A stretch of 5,154 nucleotides of DNA from Streptosporangiaceae bacterium. GTDB lineage: Bacteria; Actinomycetota; Actinomycetes; Streptosporangiales; Streptosporangiaceae. Made by a program: the position numbers and the translations under genes. Positions 1 to 5,154 of the stretch are shown here, piece after piece. Below the pieces are notes generated by a model. That model made no database searches and was not told where the DNA came from. It saw only the letters and a list, made by a program, of their open reading frames with translations. Location: positions 1-5,154 of the forward strand of contig JASHOI010000352.1 in the NCBI GenBank assembly GCA_030041195.1, given 5' to 3'. Position 1 is the first letter of the stretch. Each line of letters starts with the position of its first letter.

Positions 1-936
1 GGCGACTGGAGGGATGGCGGGTTCAGGCAGCGTCGGCCTTCCGTGGAGACTCTCGCCTGGGTTGCGGCGTCGATGGGCCGGGGCAGTCGCGTCGTTGGCT
101 ATCGCCGATTGACCGGTGGCGTCTGCTCCGCCGTGAATCGGCTGACTGTCGAGCGACGTGGAATGCGAACGTTCGTCGTACTGCGGCAGTACCCGGGCGG
201 GCTTGGCCTGCGGGGGAGCTTGGAGAAGGAGATCGCCAACCTTGGTGTGGTGGCGGGCAGCGGGCTCCCGGTTCCGGGCATCCTGGCTACTGATGTTGCT
301 GGTGCTTCGACGGGGGGCGCGCCATCGTTGCTGATGACACGGTTGCCGGGGCATGTTCACCTCAATCCGGCGGAACCTCGGTCGTGGATGACGAGGATCG
401 CGGAGATTGCTGTATTGCTGCATTCCGTCGATCTCCCCGCGAAGATGTTCAGACCTTGGACGGATTCTTGGATCGCTCCTCTAGACAGGTTTCAGGTGCC
501 GGTCGGCGCACAGAAGCCGGCTGTGTGGAAGGCGGCGTTTGGTGTCATGGCGGCGCCGCCGCCAAAGGACACGGCCGTCTTTCTGCACGGCGATCTCCTG
601 CCTGTCAACATGCTGTGGTCGCGCGGGAGGATTACTGGACTGACCGACTGGAACGGCATCTATCGGGGGGCGCGCGCGATTGACGTCGGGCACTGTCGGC
701 GATACTTGGCGGCGCTCTACTCGCCCGAGTGGTCGGAGCAGCTTTGGTCGCTCTATGAGTCGATCGCCGGGGTGACTCTCGATCCGTGGTGGGACCTGTA
801 TGCCCTGCTGCACTATGACGACAGCGGGCCGAAGTGGATCCTAGGTCAGGTCGCTGGGCGCCGTCCCGTCGATGTGCCCGGCATGACTTCCCGGGTCGAG
901 GTCGCCATCGAGACAGCGCTACGGCGCCTCGGATAA
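1..936 (+). CDS. Aminoglycoside phosphotransferase (APH)/choline-kinase-fold protein, 5' end probably outside window
   Basis: This is a phosphotransferase of the APH family (Pfam APH type), which transfers the gamma-phosphate of ATP or GTP to a small cytoplasmic substrate; the substrate is unknown. Numbering from the GTG at 43 gives 297 residues. The catalytic Brenner motif HGDLLPVN is present (H182, D184, N189). It is followed by the metal-binding Asp in LTDWNG (D202) and by D214 in RAIDVGH, an arrangement typical of the family. The N-lobe shows a Gly-rich LTGGVCSAV segment (about 23-31), then FVVLRQYP, where Arg48 sits at the usual nucleotide-binding Lys position, and E63 as the likely helix partner. 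The GTG at 43 has no Shine-Dalgarno. The frame is open back to base 1, and the upstream residues (RRPS before VETLAWV) read like family N-terminal sequence, so I take the gene as 5'-partial. The minimal version is 43-936. Third codon positions are less GC-rich than in its neighbours. Fold and family are confident; substrate is not. Confidence 0.85.
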   Translation, partial: GDWRDGGFRQRRPSVETLAWVAASMGRGSRVVGYRRLTGGVCSAVNRLTVERRGMRTFVVLRQYPGGLGLRGSLEKEIANLGVVAGSGLPVPGILATDVAGASTGGAPSLLMTRLPGHVHLNPAEPRSWMTRIAEIAVLLHSVDLPAKMFRPWTDSWIAPLDRFQVPVGAQKPAVWKAAFGVMAAPPPKDTAVFLHGDLLPVNMLWSRGRITGLTDWNGIYRGARAIDVGHCRRYLAALYSPEWSEQLWSLYESIAGVTLDPWWDLYALLHYDDSGPKWILGQVAGRRPVDVPGMTSRVEVAIETALRRLG

Positions 937-1128
937 CTGCGGGTTCGCTGCTGGTCACTCTTCCGGTTCTGGCTGGGCGTCAGGTCGGGATTCCACCCCC
1001 AGGTTGAGGTGCACGCCAGGTGGCGGCGCGGGCGGCGCGAGGTTCCACTCCCGGGCTGATGGCGGCGGCAGCGCCAGTACTTAGCGTCGAAGTGCTGGTC
1101 GGCTCAAGGCCAAGACCGCGCACTAACC

Positions 1129-1142
1129 CGCCGAAAGCGGCG
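1129..1142. other. Small inverted repeat upstream of the membrane-protein gene
   Basis: CGCCG and CGGCG are separated by AAAG, forming a 5-bp GC-only stem with a 4-base loop that ends about 9 bases before the Shine-Dalgarno of the next gene. There is no U-tract after it, so it is not an intrinsic terminator. It may be a leader hairpin or chance in GC-rich DNA. The rest of the 937-1161 gap shows no ORF, no tRNA and no convincing promoter. Confidence 0.25.
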
Positions 1143-1151
1143 CGCTCAACT

Positions 1152-1161
1152 GGAGGTTGGC
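1152..1161 (+). promoter_or_regulatory. Ribosome binding site of the membrane-protein gene
   Basis: GGAGG at 1152-1156 is followed by a 5-base spacer and the ATG at 1162. This core fits the anti-Shine-Dalgarno sequence and decides the start. The longer overlapping + frame beginning at 1020 is rejected in its favour. Confidence 0.8.
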
Positions 1162-1692
1162 ATGAACGCCACTGGTTACATCATCAACGCGATCCTGGTC
1201 CTGCTGGTGCTGCGCCAGATCCAGGAACGCCGGCTCGACCTGCAGGCGTTGCTGCTACCGGTGCTGCTGGTGGCCGGGGCCGCCGCCTACTACCTGCGCT
1301 CGGTCCCGAGCGCCGGTCACGACATCGAGCTTTACCTGGTGCTAGGTCCCATCGGCGCCGCGCTGGGCGCGCTCTGCGCCTTGACCACCCACCTGCGGCG
1401 CGGCAGCGACGGCGTCGCGCTGGCCCGAGCCGGCTGGCAGGCCGGCATCCTGTGGGTGGCCGGCATTGGCTCGAGAATGGCTTTCGCGATCGCTTCCAGC
1501 CACGGCGCCGGTCCGGCGATCGCGCGCTTCTCCGTGACTCACCAGATCACCAGCTCCGACGCCTGGGTTGCGGCGCTGGTCATGATGGCCCTCGCCGAAG
1601 TGACCGCCCGCCTGGCCGTGCTGCGGCTGCGCGCCCACCGGCTCCCCGCGGCCGCCGCGCCGGCCAGCACGCTGGCCTACGAGCACGCGTAG
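1162..1692 (+). CDS. Small polytopic membrane protein, DUF1453/CcdC-like
   Basis: This is a 176-residue integral membrane protein. Hydrophobic segments fall at about residues 5-20, 27-46, 55-77, 91-113 and 134-152, giving roughly five transmembrane helices. The first cytoplasmic loop carries the basic stretch RQIQERR (18-24). A second charged loop (HLRRGSDG, 77-84) and a basic tail (RLRAHR, 155-160) fit an inside-positive topology. Spacing, size and the N-terminal helix followed by a charged loop resemble the DUF1453/CcdC-like membrane proteins of actinobacteria, whose function is not established. The family call is from recognition of overall pattern, not from a diagnostic motif. GGAGG lies 5 bases before the ATG. 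The gene lies 225 bp after the phosphotransferase gene, too far to assume co-transcription. It ends 6 bp before the stop codon of the convergent minus-strand gene. Codons are strongly G/C-ending. Confidence 0.8.
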   Translation: MNATGYIINAILVLLVLRQIQERRLDLQALLLPVLLVAGAAAYYLRSVPSAGHDIELYLVLGPIGAALGALCALTTHLRRGSDGVALARAGWQAGILWVAGIGSRMAFAIASSHGAGPAIARFSVTHQITSSDAWVAALVMMALAEVTARLAVLRLRAHRLPAAAAPASTLAYEHA

Positions 1693-1698
1693 CGGCCA

Positions 1699-2685
1699 TC
1701 AGCTACCACGTGCTCCCAGGCCAGGTCCGGCCAGGCCGGGATCCAGTCCGGCCAGGCGCAGGCGGGCCCGGGCTTCGTGCCGGGTCAGAATCTGCTCCGG
1801 ATCGCCGTCGAGCGATCGGGTCTTGGCGTCGAACGCCCGCTGCCACAGTCCAGCGGCCCAGCATGCCGCGTAGTCCGCGGATGTCCAGCGGCACCCGCGG
1901 GCCTGAACGTAGCCGCCGAGGAAGGCAGCGCTGTCTTCGACGCTGGCCATCCCGGATGGACCCTCGATGCCGAGGAAGCTGGCGGCGGCGAATCCGGCGA
2001 TCGCCGGTTCACGCTGGCAGATCACGCTGTCCCAGTCGTGCACCGCCATCAGCCGCCGCCCCTGCCAGCGCAGGTTCTCCGGATGCCAGTCGCCGTGCCC
2101 GATCACCGGGTCACCAACCTCACCGGCGTGACTGCACAGCAGGTCGCGCACGGCCGCGGCGACGCGGTCCAGCCACTGCGGTTCCGGGCAGGCGTTCAGG
2201 TCAACGTCACGGTCTTCGGGCGCAGGCCACAGCCCCGGCTCGGTGTGATCCCAGCCGACCCAGGACGGAGACGGTGCCAGGCTCGGCACCGACCCGGCGC
2301 CGGGGGCCAGCTCGACGAGCCGGGCCAGCGCGGCCGCCGACAGCACAGCCAGCTCGCTGGACGGCGGCGGCTCGCCGGTGTCCAGGACGAGCGTTTCGGC
2401 GGAGGCGGCACAGCCGTCCAGCGGCTGCAGGTCCACCAGCGGCTCGGGGCACGGAAAACCAGCGACCCACAGCGAGCGATGCACGACCGCGCATCCGGCC
2501 AGCCGCGACCCGTCGGGCCGCACCTTGACGACCACATTCCGGCCGTCGGTCAGACGCAGCCCCTTCACCGTGGACAGGTGGCCAGCCTCAAACAGCTCCG
2601 CCGCAGGCGCCGCACCCAGCCAGCGCCGGCACCACCCGGCGAGCGCGTCGATGCCCACAGCTGGGCGGCGGGACTCCGGCATCAC
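1699..2685 (-). CDS. Second APH-fold phosphotransferase family protein
   Basis: This 328-residue cytoplasmic protein has an intact APH/choline-kinase-like catalytic set. The N-lobe strand VVVKVRP contains the nucleotide-contacting Lys54. The Brenner motif GHGDWHPENL supplies H197, D199 and N204. The metal-binding Asp is D217 in AVHDWDSV. GHGDWHPENL with VHDWD is a common variant among uncharacterised actinobacterial phosphotransferases, so small-molecule O-phosphorylation is expected but the substrate is unknown. The start is uncertain: GTG at 2685 is immediately followed by ATG at 2682, and only a weak purine-rich stretch precedes them. The protein is clearly divergent from the upstream APH-like gene (Lys rather than Arg in the N-lobe, different motif neighbours), so this is not a recent tandem duplication. 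The C-terminus (about residues 311-323) is a short Leu/Ala/Gly/Pro repeat that may be dispensable. The gene is divergent from the DUF222/HNH gene and convergent with the membrane-protein gene. Confidence 0.87.
   Translation of the reverse strand: MMPESRRPAVGIDALAGWCRRWLGAAPAAELFEAGHLSTVKGLRLTDGRNVVVKVRPDGSRLAGCAVVHRSLWVAGFPCPEPLVDLQPLDGCAASAETLVLDTGEPPPSSELAVLSAAALARLVELAPGAGSVPSLAPSPSWVGWDHTEPGLWPAPEDRDVDLNACPEPQWLDRVAAAVRDLLCSHAGEVGDPVIGHGDWHPENLRWQGRRLMAVHDWDSVICQREPAIAGFAAASFLGIEGPSGMASVEDSAAFLGGYVQARGCRWTSADYAACWAAGLWQRAFDAKTRSLDGDPEQILTRHEARARLRLAGLDPGLAGPGLGARGS
1725..1757. repeat. Imperfect 21-bp tandem repeat at the 3' end of the minus-strand kinase gene
   Basis: GTCCGGCCAGGC occurs at 1725-1736 and again at 1746-1757, a period of 21 bp or seven codons. 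On the minus strand it encodes the repeated Gly-Leu-Ala-Gly pattern of the kinase C-terminus. It is most simply slippage-prone GC-rich coding sequence at the end of the protein. Confidence 0.55.
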
Positions 2686-2695
2686 CCCATCTTGC

Positions 2696-2776
2696 CGAAT
2701 CCCGACGCGGTATCGCCGGTGCGCCGCTATTGAAATGGCTCCAGGCCGGCCACCAAGGAGCCCGTCGAATCCCGAC
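2696..2776. repeat. Pair of 11-bp direct repeats, 70 bp apart
   Basis: CGAATCCCGAC occurs at 2696-2706 and 2766-2776. With one mismatch the match extends to 15 bp (a further CGG in both copies). The proximal copy lies 10 bp upstream of the GTG start of the minus-strand kinase, over the area where its ribosome binding site should be. The distal copy lies near -81 to -91. They could be operator half-sites or a chance or duplication remnant. Confidence 0.4.
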
Positions 2777-2930
2777 CCGGCCTACGGCGCACCGGCCTCT
2801 TCGGCCTGGCCCTCCAGGCTGGCATCGCGCACGGGCATCTGCGCGATCACCCGGAACGCGACGCGGCGAGTGCCGGGGCGCCATTCGAGGGTGGATGGTG
2901 ACGCTCTGACGACTCATATGGGATGCGATG

Positions 2931-2960
2931 AGCAATCAAAAATTTTTTCGGTAAATCTTA
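2931..2960. other. A/T-rich island with A5T6 tract
   Basis: This 30-base patch is mostly A/T and contains AAAAATTTTTT at 2938-2948 followed by GTAAATCTTA, within DNA that is otherwise strongly GC-rich. It lies about 95-125 bases before the DUF222/HNH start. Such tracts are intrinsically bent and are the kind of sequence bound by actinobacterial Lsr2-type xenogeneic silencers, or they can act as promoter-enhancing elements; which applies here is inference. Confidence 0.5.
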
Positions 2961-3025
2961 GCCGTGCTGCCCGGATGGCCCCGGTTTTGTCGGTGGTCGT
3001 CGGTAGCGTGGTTAGTAGTAAATCG

Positions 3026-3038
3026 GGACGGAACGTCC
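3026..3038. promoter_or_regulatory. Inverted repeat immediately before the HNH-gene Shine-Dalgarno
   Basis: GGACG and CGTCC are separated by GAA, forming a 5-bp perfect dyad that ends 3 bases before the Shine-Dalgarno region. It could be a repressor half-site pair or an mRNA hairpin affecting ribosome access. No known regulator motif is recognised. Confidence 0.3.
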
Positions 3039-3041
3039 GGT

Positions 3042-3055
3042 GAGGAGGTGAGCCG
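3042..3055 (+). promoter_or_regulatory. Strong ribosome binding site of the DUF222/HNH gene
   Basis: GAGGAGGTG at 3042-3050 is a near-perfect anti-Shine-Dalgarno complement, with the GGAGG core 7 bases before the ATG at 3056. An in-frame TGA at 3041-3043 excludes any start further upstream, so the ATG is the first possible start in this frame. Confidence 0.85.
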
Positions 3056-5154
3056 ATGTCAGCCCAGGCACGAGAACCAGGCCCGGACGATGAGCAGGCC
3101 GCCTCCGATGGGCAGGCCGACGCCTTGCCCGCCGGTCGGCCGAGGTTCTTCTGGGTGCCGGGCAGCGTGGGTGCGGGGGAGGTGCCGCTGTCCGGGCCGG
3201 TGCCCGCTAGCGCGTACCCGGTTAGCGGCGCGCCTGGCGCTGGGCCGGCGCGGGTGCTGGATCAGCAGGCGCTGCTGGACGCGCTGGCGGCGGGCGGATT
3301 CATGGACGGCGACGCCGAGGATCAGGACGCGGCGCAGGCCGACGAGCTGGCAGCGCTGGAGGATGGGCGGATGGGCCCGCCACTGTCGGACGGGCAGATG
3401 GCGGCGCTGGCGATCGAGCACATGGACCCGGGCCCAGCGATGGCTGGGTGGCTGGATGCTGCCATGCGGGAGGCGGGCAGCCTGGATGAGTATGGCCTGA
3501 CCGCGGTGGTGGCCGCCGGGCGGAAGCTGGCGTCGTGGGCGCAGGCCGCGGAGCTGGCCGCGGTGGCGCAGGTCGCCTCCCGCGCGGCCGCGGCCGATAC
3601 GAACATCGGCGTGCGCCCCGATGGGCGCCCGGCGCGGGTGTGCCGCGATGCGACCAGCCAGGTGAGCCTGGCGCTGATGATGTCGGACTGCGTCGCGGCC
3701 GCGTGGGCGGAGCTGGCGGTCACGTTGTCGTGGCGATTGCCCGCGACCGGGCAGGCGCTGGCGGCCGGGCAGATCGACCTGTACCGCGCCCGGAAGATCG
3801 CCGAGGCCACCAGCGTGCTGAGCGAGCAGGCCGCGCGCGAGGTCGAAGCGAAGATTCTGCCCGGCGCCGGGCGGCGGACGGCGGCGCAGCTGCAGCGCCG
3901 ACTCCGCCACGCCGTGATCGCCGCCGACCCCTCTGCCGCCGAACGCCGCCGCGCCGATGCCGAGCGGCGGGCGGGCGTGAGCCTGTATGCGGATGAGGAT
4001 GGGACGGCGACGCTCGCCGGGACCGGGCTGCCGGTGGTGCATGCCGCGGCGGCGATGGCGAAGATCACCGCGATGGCCCGGGCGCGCAAGGCGGCCGGGC
4101 TGGGCGGCGGGCTGGATCTGCACCGGGCCCAGGTGATGCTCGGCCTGCTGCTGGGCACGCTGCCGCCCACCCCGCCCGCCGAAGGCGCCCCGCCCGACCA
4201 GTCACCCGGCAGCACTGACCCCCACGACAGCGGCCCCGCCGACAACGACCCCAGCGGCGACGGCCCCGCAAACGACGGTCCCGGCAGCGACCCTGACCCC
4301 GGCCCCGGCAGCGACGGCCTCGGAGACGGCTGCCCCGCCGATGATGGCCAGGCCGATGATGTGCCGTTCCCCGGGGATGAGGACGCCCCGCTCGACGACG
4401 GCCTCGACGACACCGGTACCGGTGACCCGGGCAGCGGGTGCCGCGCCGACGACGAGGATGACCTGGTCGCGGCCGGGCCCGCGGAGGCGTGGCCAGCGCT
4501 GGGTGAGATCCCGCCCGCGCTAGCCCGCCCGCCGCAGGAGCCCAACGGGCGGCCGGTGCCCGGGCTGCTGGATGTCACGCTGCCCTGGGCCACCCTGGCC
4601 AACCTGCCCGGCGGCGGCCCGGGGATCTTGGGCCGGATCGGCCCGGTGACCCCCGTCCAGGCCCGCCAGCTGGCCGCTGCGGCCGAGCACGACCCGGCCG
4701 CGCAGTGGCGGATCATCGTCACCAACGCCGCCGGGCAGGCGATCGCGGTCACCCGCATCCGCCGTCGGCGATCCCGCGCCGGACCCGGCCCGCCAGCAGA
4801 CGGGCTACCGCGCCCGTTCGGGCTGGTCGGCCGGATCACCCTGACCATCACCCAGGACATCCTTCGTGACCAGGCCGGGAAGGCCGGACAGGCCGGGAAG
4901 GCCGGACAGGCCGGGCAGGCCCGGCAGGCCAACGGCCGGCCGGGCGGACCCGACCCGCCCGGGCAGATCGCCATGACTGCGTTGCGGGGCGCCGCCGCCG
5001 CGCTGGACCGAGAACAGGCCCGGGCGGAGGCCGACGCCGCGGCCGGAGGCTGCGCGCACATCGGCCAGTCGCCGGGTTACCGGCCGCCGCCACGGCTGCG
5101 CGAGTACGTCACCGCCCGCGACCTCACCTGCCGCAACCCGGTGTGCAGCCAGCC
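3056..5154 (+). CDS. DUF222 / HNH endonuclease (13E12-repeat family) protein, 3' end outside window
   Basis: A single frame runs unbroken from the ATG at 3056 to the window end, giving 699 full codons plus two bases. It contains the actinobacterial DUF222 helical domain: GLTAVVAAGRKLASW from residue 147, SWRLPATGQALAAGQ from 225, and RRAGVSLYADEDG around 306-318. These are followed by the family's GPVTPVQARQLAAAAEHDP block (529 onward) with WRIIVTNAAGQ. At the end come YRPPPRLREYVTARD and CRNPVC (C692, C697). That is the first zinc-knuckle pair of the C-terminal HNH motif; the second pair and the catalytic His/Asn lie beyond the window, so nuclease activity cannot be judged. The N-terminal 145 residues are Ala/Gly/Asp-rich. 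A 100-residue acidic linker (370-469), a basic RIRRRRSR patch (567-574) and a Gly/Ala/Gln repeat (606-623) interrupt the usual layout, making the protein longer than many relatives. Family role is unsettled; many copies are repetitive elements, and the mycobacterial REP13E12 copies serve as phiRv1 integration sites. Confidence 0.9.
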   Translation, partial: MSAQAREPGPDDEQAASDGQADALPAGRPRFFWVPGSVGAGEVPLSGPVPASAYPVSGAPGAGPARVLDQQALLDALAAGGFMDGDAEDQDAAQADELAALEDGRMGPPLSDGQMAALAIEHMDPGPAMAGWLDAAMREAGSLDEYGLTAVVAAGRKLASWAQAAELAAVAQVASRAAAADTNIGVRPDGRPARVCRDATSQVSLALMMSDCVAAAWAELAVTLSWRLPATGQALAAGQIDLYRARKIAEATSVLSEQAAREVEAKILPGAGRRTAAQLQRRLRHAVIAADPSAAERRRADAERRAGVSLYADEDGTATLAGTGLPVVHAAAAMAKITAMARARKAAGLGGGLDLHRAQVMLGLLLGTLPPTPPAEGAPPDQSPGSTDPHDSGPADNDPSGDGPANDGPGSDPDPGPGSDGLGDGCPADDGQADDVPFPGDEDAPLDDGLDDTGTGDPGSGCRADDEDDLVAAGPAEAWPALGEIPPALARPPQEPNGRPVPGLLDVTLPWATLANLPGGGPGILGRIGPVTPVQARQLAAAAEHDPAAQWRIIVTNAAGQAIAVTRIRRRRSRAGPGPPADGLPRPFGLVGRITLTITQDILRDQAGKAGQAGKAGQAGQARQANGRPGGPDPPGQIAMTALRGAAAALDREQARAEADAAAGGCAHIGQSPGYRPPPRLREYVTARDLTCRNPVCSQ
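4280..4315. repeat. In-frame 12-bp repeat inside the acidic linker
   Basis: CCCGGCAGCGAC occurs at 4280-4291 and 4304-4315, 24 bp (eight codons) apart, encoding repeated Pro-Gly-Ser-Asp. Related Pro-Gly-Ser units occur nearby. This suggests the Asp/Pro/Gly linker grew by slippage or local duplication of short codon blocks. Confidence 0.5.
4871..4924. repeat. 18-bp tandem repeat, two exact copies plus one degenerate
   Basis: CAGGCCGGGAAGGCCGGA is repeated exactly at 4871-4888 and 4889-4906. A diverged third copy lies at 4907-4924, and a further CAGGCC follows. The unit is in frame with the DUF222/HNH gene and encodes Gln-Ala-Gly-Lys-Ala-Gly (residues 606-623), a flexible linker just before the HNH region. 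It also reads as a 9-bp subrepeat. Multiples of 3 keep the frame, so copy number could vary between strains without breaking the gene. Confidence 0.85.

Larger units (their letters stand above)
2686..3055. other. Divergent intergenic region, 370 bp
   Basis: This spacer separates the 5' ends of the minus-strand kinase gene and the plus-strand DUF222/HNH gene, so promoters for both should lie here. It contains an 11-bp direct repeat near the kinase end. It also has a short, start-less minus-strand open frame (2782-2913), an A/T-rich patch around 2931-2960, and a small inverted repeat plus strong Shine-Dalgarno at the HNH end. TAGCGT at 3004-3009 fits an actinobacterial -10 (TANNNT) for the plus gene, but no good -35 stands at the right distance, so I do not call a promoter. 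No convincing intact gene, RNA gene or intrinsic terminator is seen. Confidence 0.6.

Noticed and set aside
14..112. ATG at 14 with GGAGG just upstream
   Set aside because: The frame ends at 112 after 32 codons and has no recognisable content; it is out of frame with the phosphotransferase and cannot serve as its start.
1050..1070. tRNA T-arm-like string GGTTCCACTCCCGGG
   Set aside because: No anticodon or acceptor arm fits in the flanking sequence.
1020..2528. 502-codon plus-strand open frame
   Set aside because: Arg/Pro/Ala-rich, without motifs. It overlaps the membrane-protein gene and lies antisense to the minus-strand kinase, both of which have better evidence.
1777..2733. 318-codon plus-strand open frame
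   Set aside because: Complement shadow of the minus-strand phosphotransferase; no domain is recognisable.
2764..2782. tRNA T-arm-like string (TCGAATCCCGACC)
   Set aside because: It lacks the TTC of the T-loop and a pairing 5' stem, and no cloverleaf can be built around it.
2913..2948. Possible intrinsic terminator (CTCAT/ATGAG stem followed by T6)
   Set aside because: The stem is only 5 bp with a 10-base loop, and the T-run begins 10 bases after the stem, too far and too weak for a Rho-independent terminator.
3322..5061. 579-codon minus-strand open frame
   Set aside because: Pro/Ser/Ala-rich composition with no recognisable domain. It is an antisense shadow of the DUF222/HNH gene, which has clear motifs and a Shine-Dalgarno.

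Overview
The window is very GC-rich, and its real genes use codons that mostly end in G or C. Together with a DUF222/HNH (13E12-repeat family) gene, a family largely confined to actinobacteria, this points to a chromosomal segment of an Actinomycetota species. The filamentous or soil type is likely, but I cannot name the genus. No rRNA, tRNA, CRISPR array, transposase or integrase is visible.

Layout. (1) Positions 1-936, + strand: an APH/choline-kinase-like phosphotransferase whose frame is already open at base 1, so its true start probably lies outside the window. (2) 937-1161: a non-coding gap ending in a small hairpin and a clear Shine-Dalgarno. (3) 1162-1692, +: a small polytopic membrane protein of about five segments, resembling the DUF1453/CcdC-like group. 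(4) 1699-2685, - strand: a second APH-fold phosphotransferase of a different subtype, converging on the membrane gene with only 6 bp between stop codons. (5) 2686-3055: a 370-bp divergent intergenic region holding an 11-bp direct repeat, a conspicuous A/T-rich island in otherwise GC-rich DNA, a small inverted repeat and a strong Shine-Dalgarno. (6) 3056 to the window end, +: a large DUF222/HNH-endonuclease protein of at least 699 codons. It is cut by the window edge at the start of its HNH zinc-knuckle motif. It carries a 100-residue acidic low-complexity insert and an 18-bp tandem repeat encoding a Gly/Ala/Gln linker.

How the genes relate. The genes are oriented +, +, -, + with their own spacers and do not look like one operon. 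Both kinases belong to a family that phosphorylates small-molecule hydroxyls or amines (aminoglycosides, macrolides, choline, homoserine and others), but neither substrate can be read from the sequence. I see no convincing new multi-gene system here. The most distinctive object is the DUF222/HNH gene with its unusual linker architecture and AT-rich upstream region.
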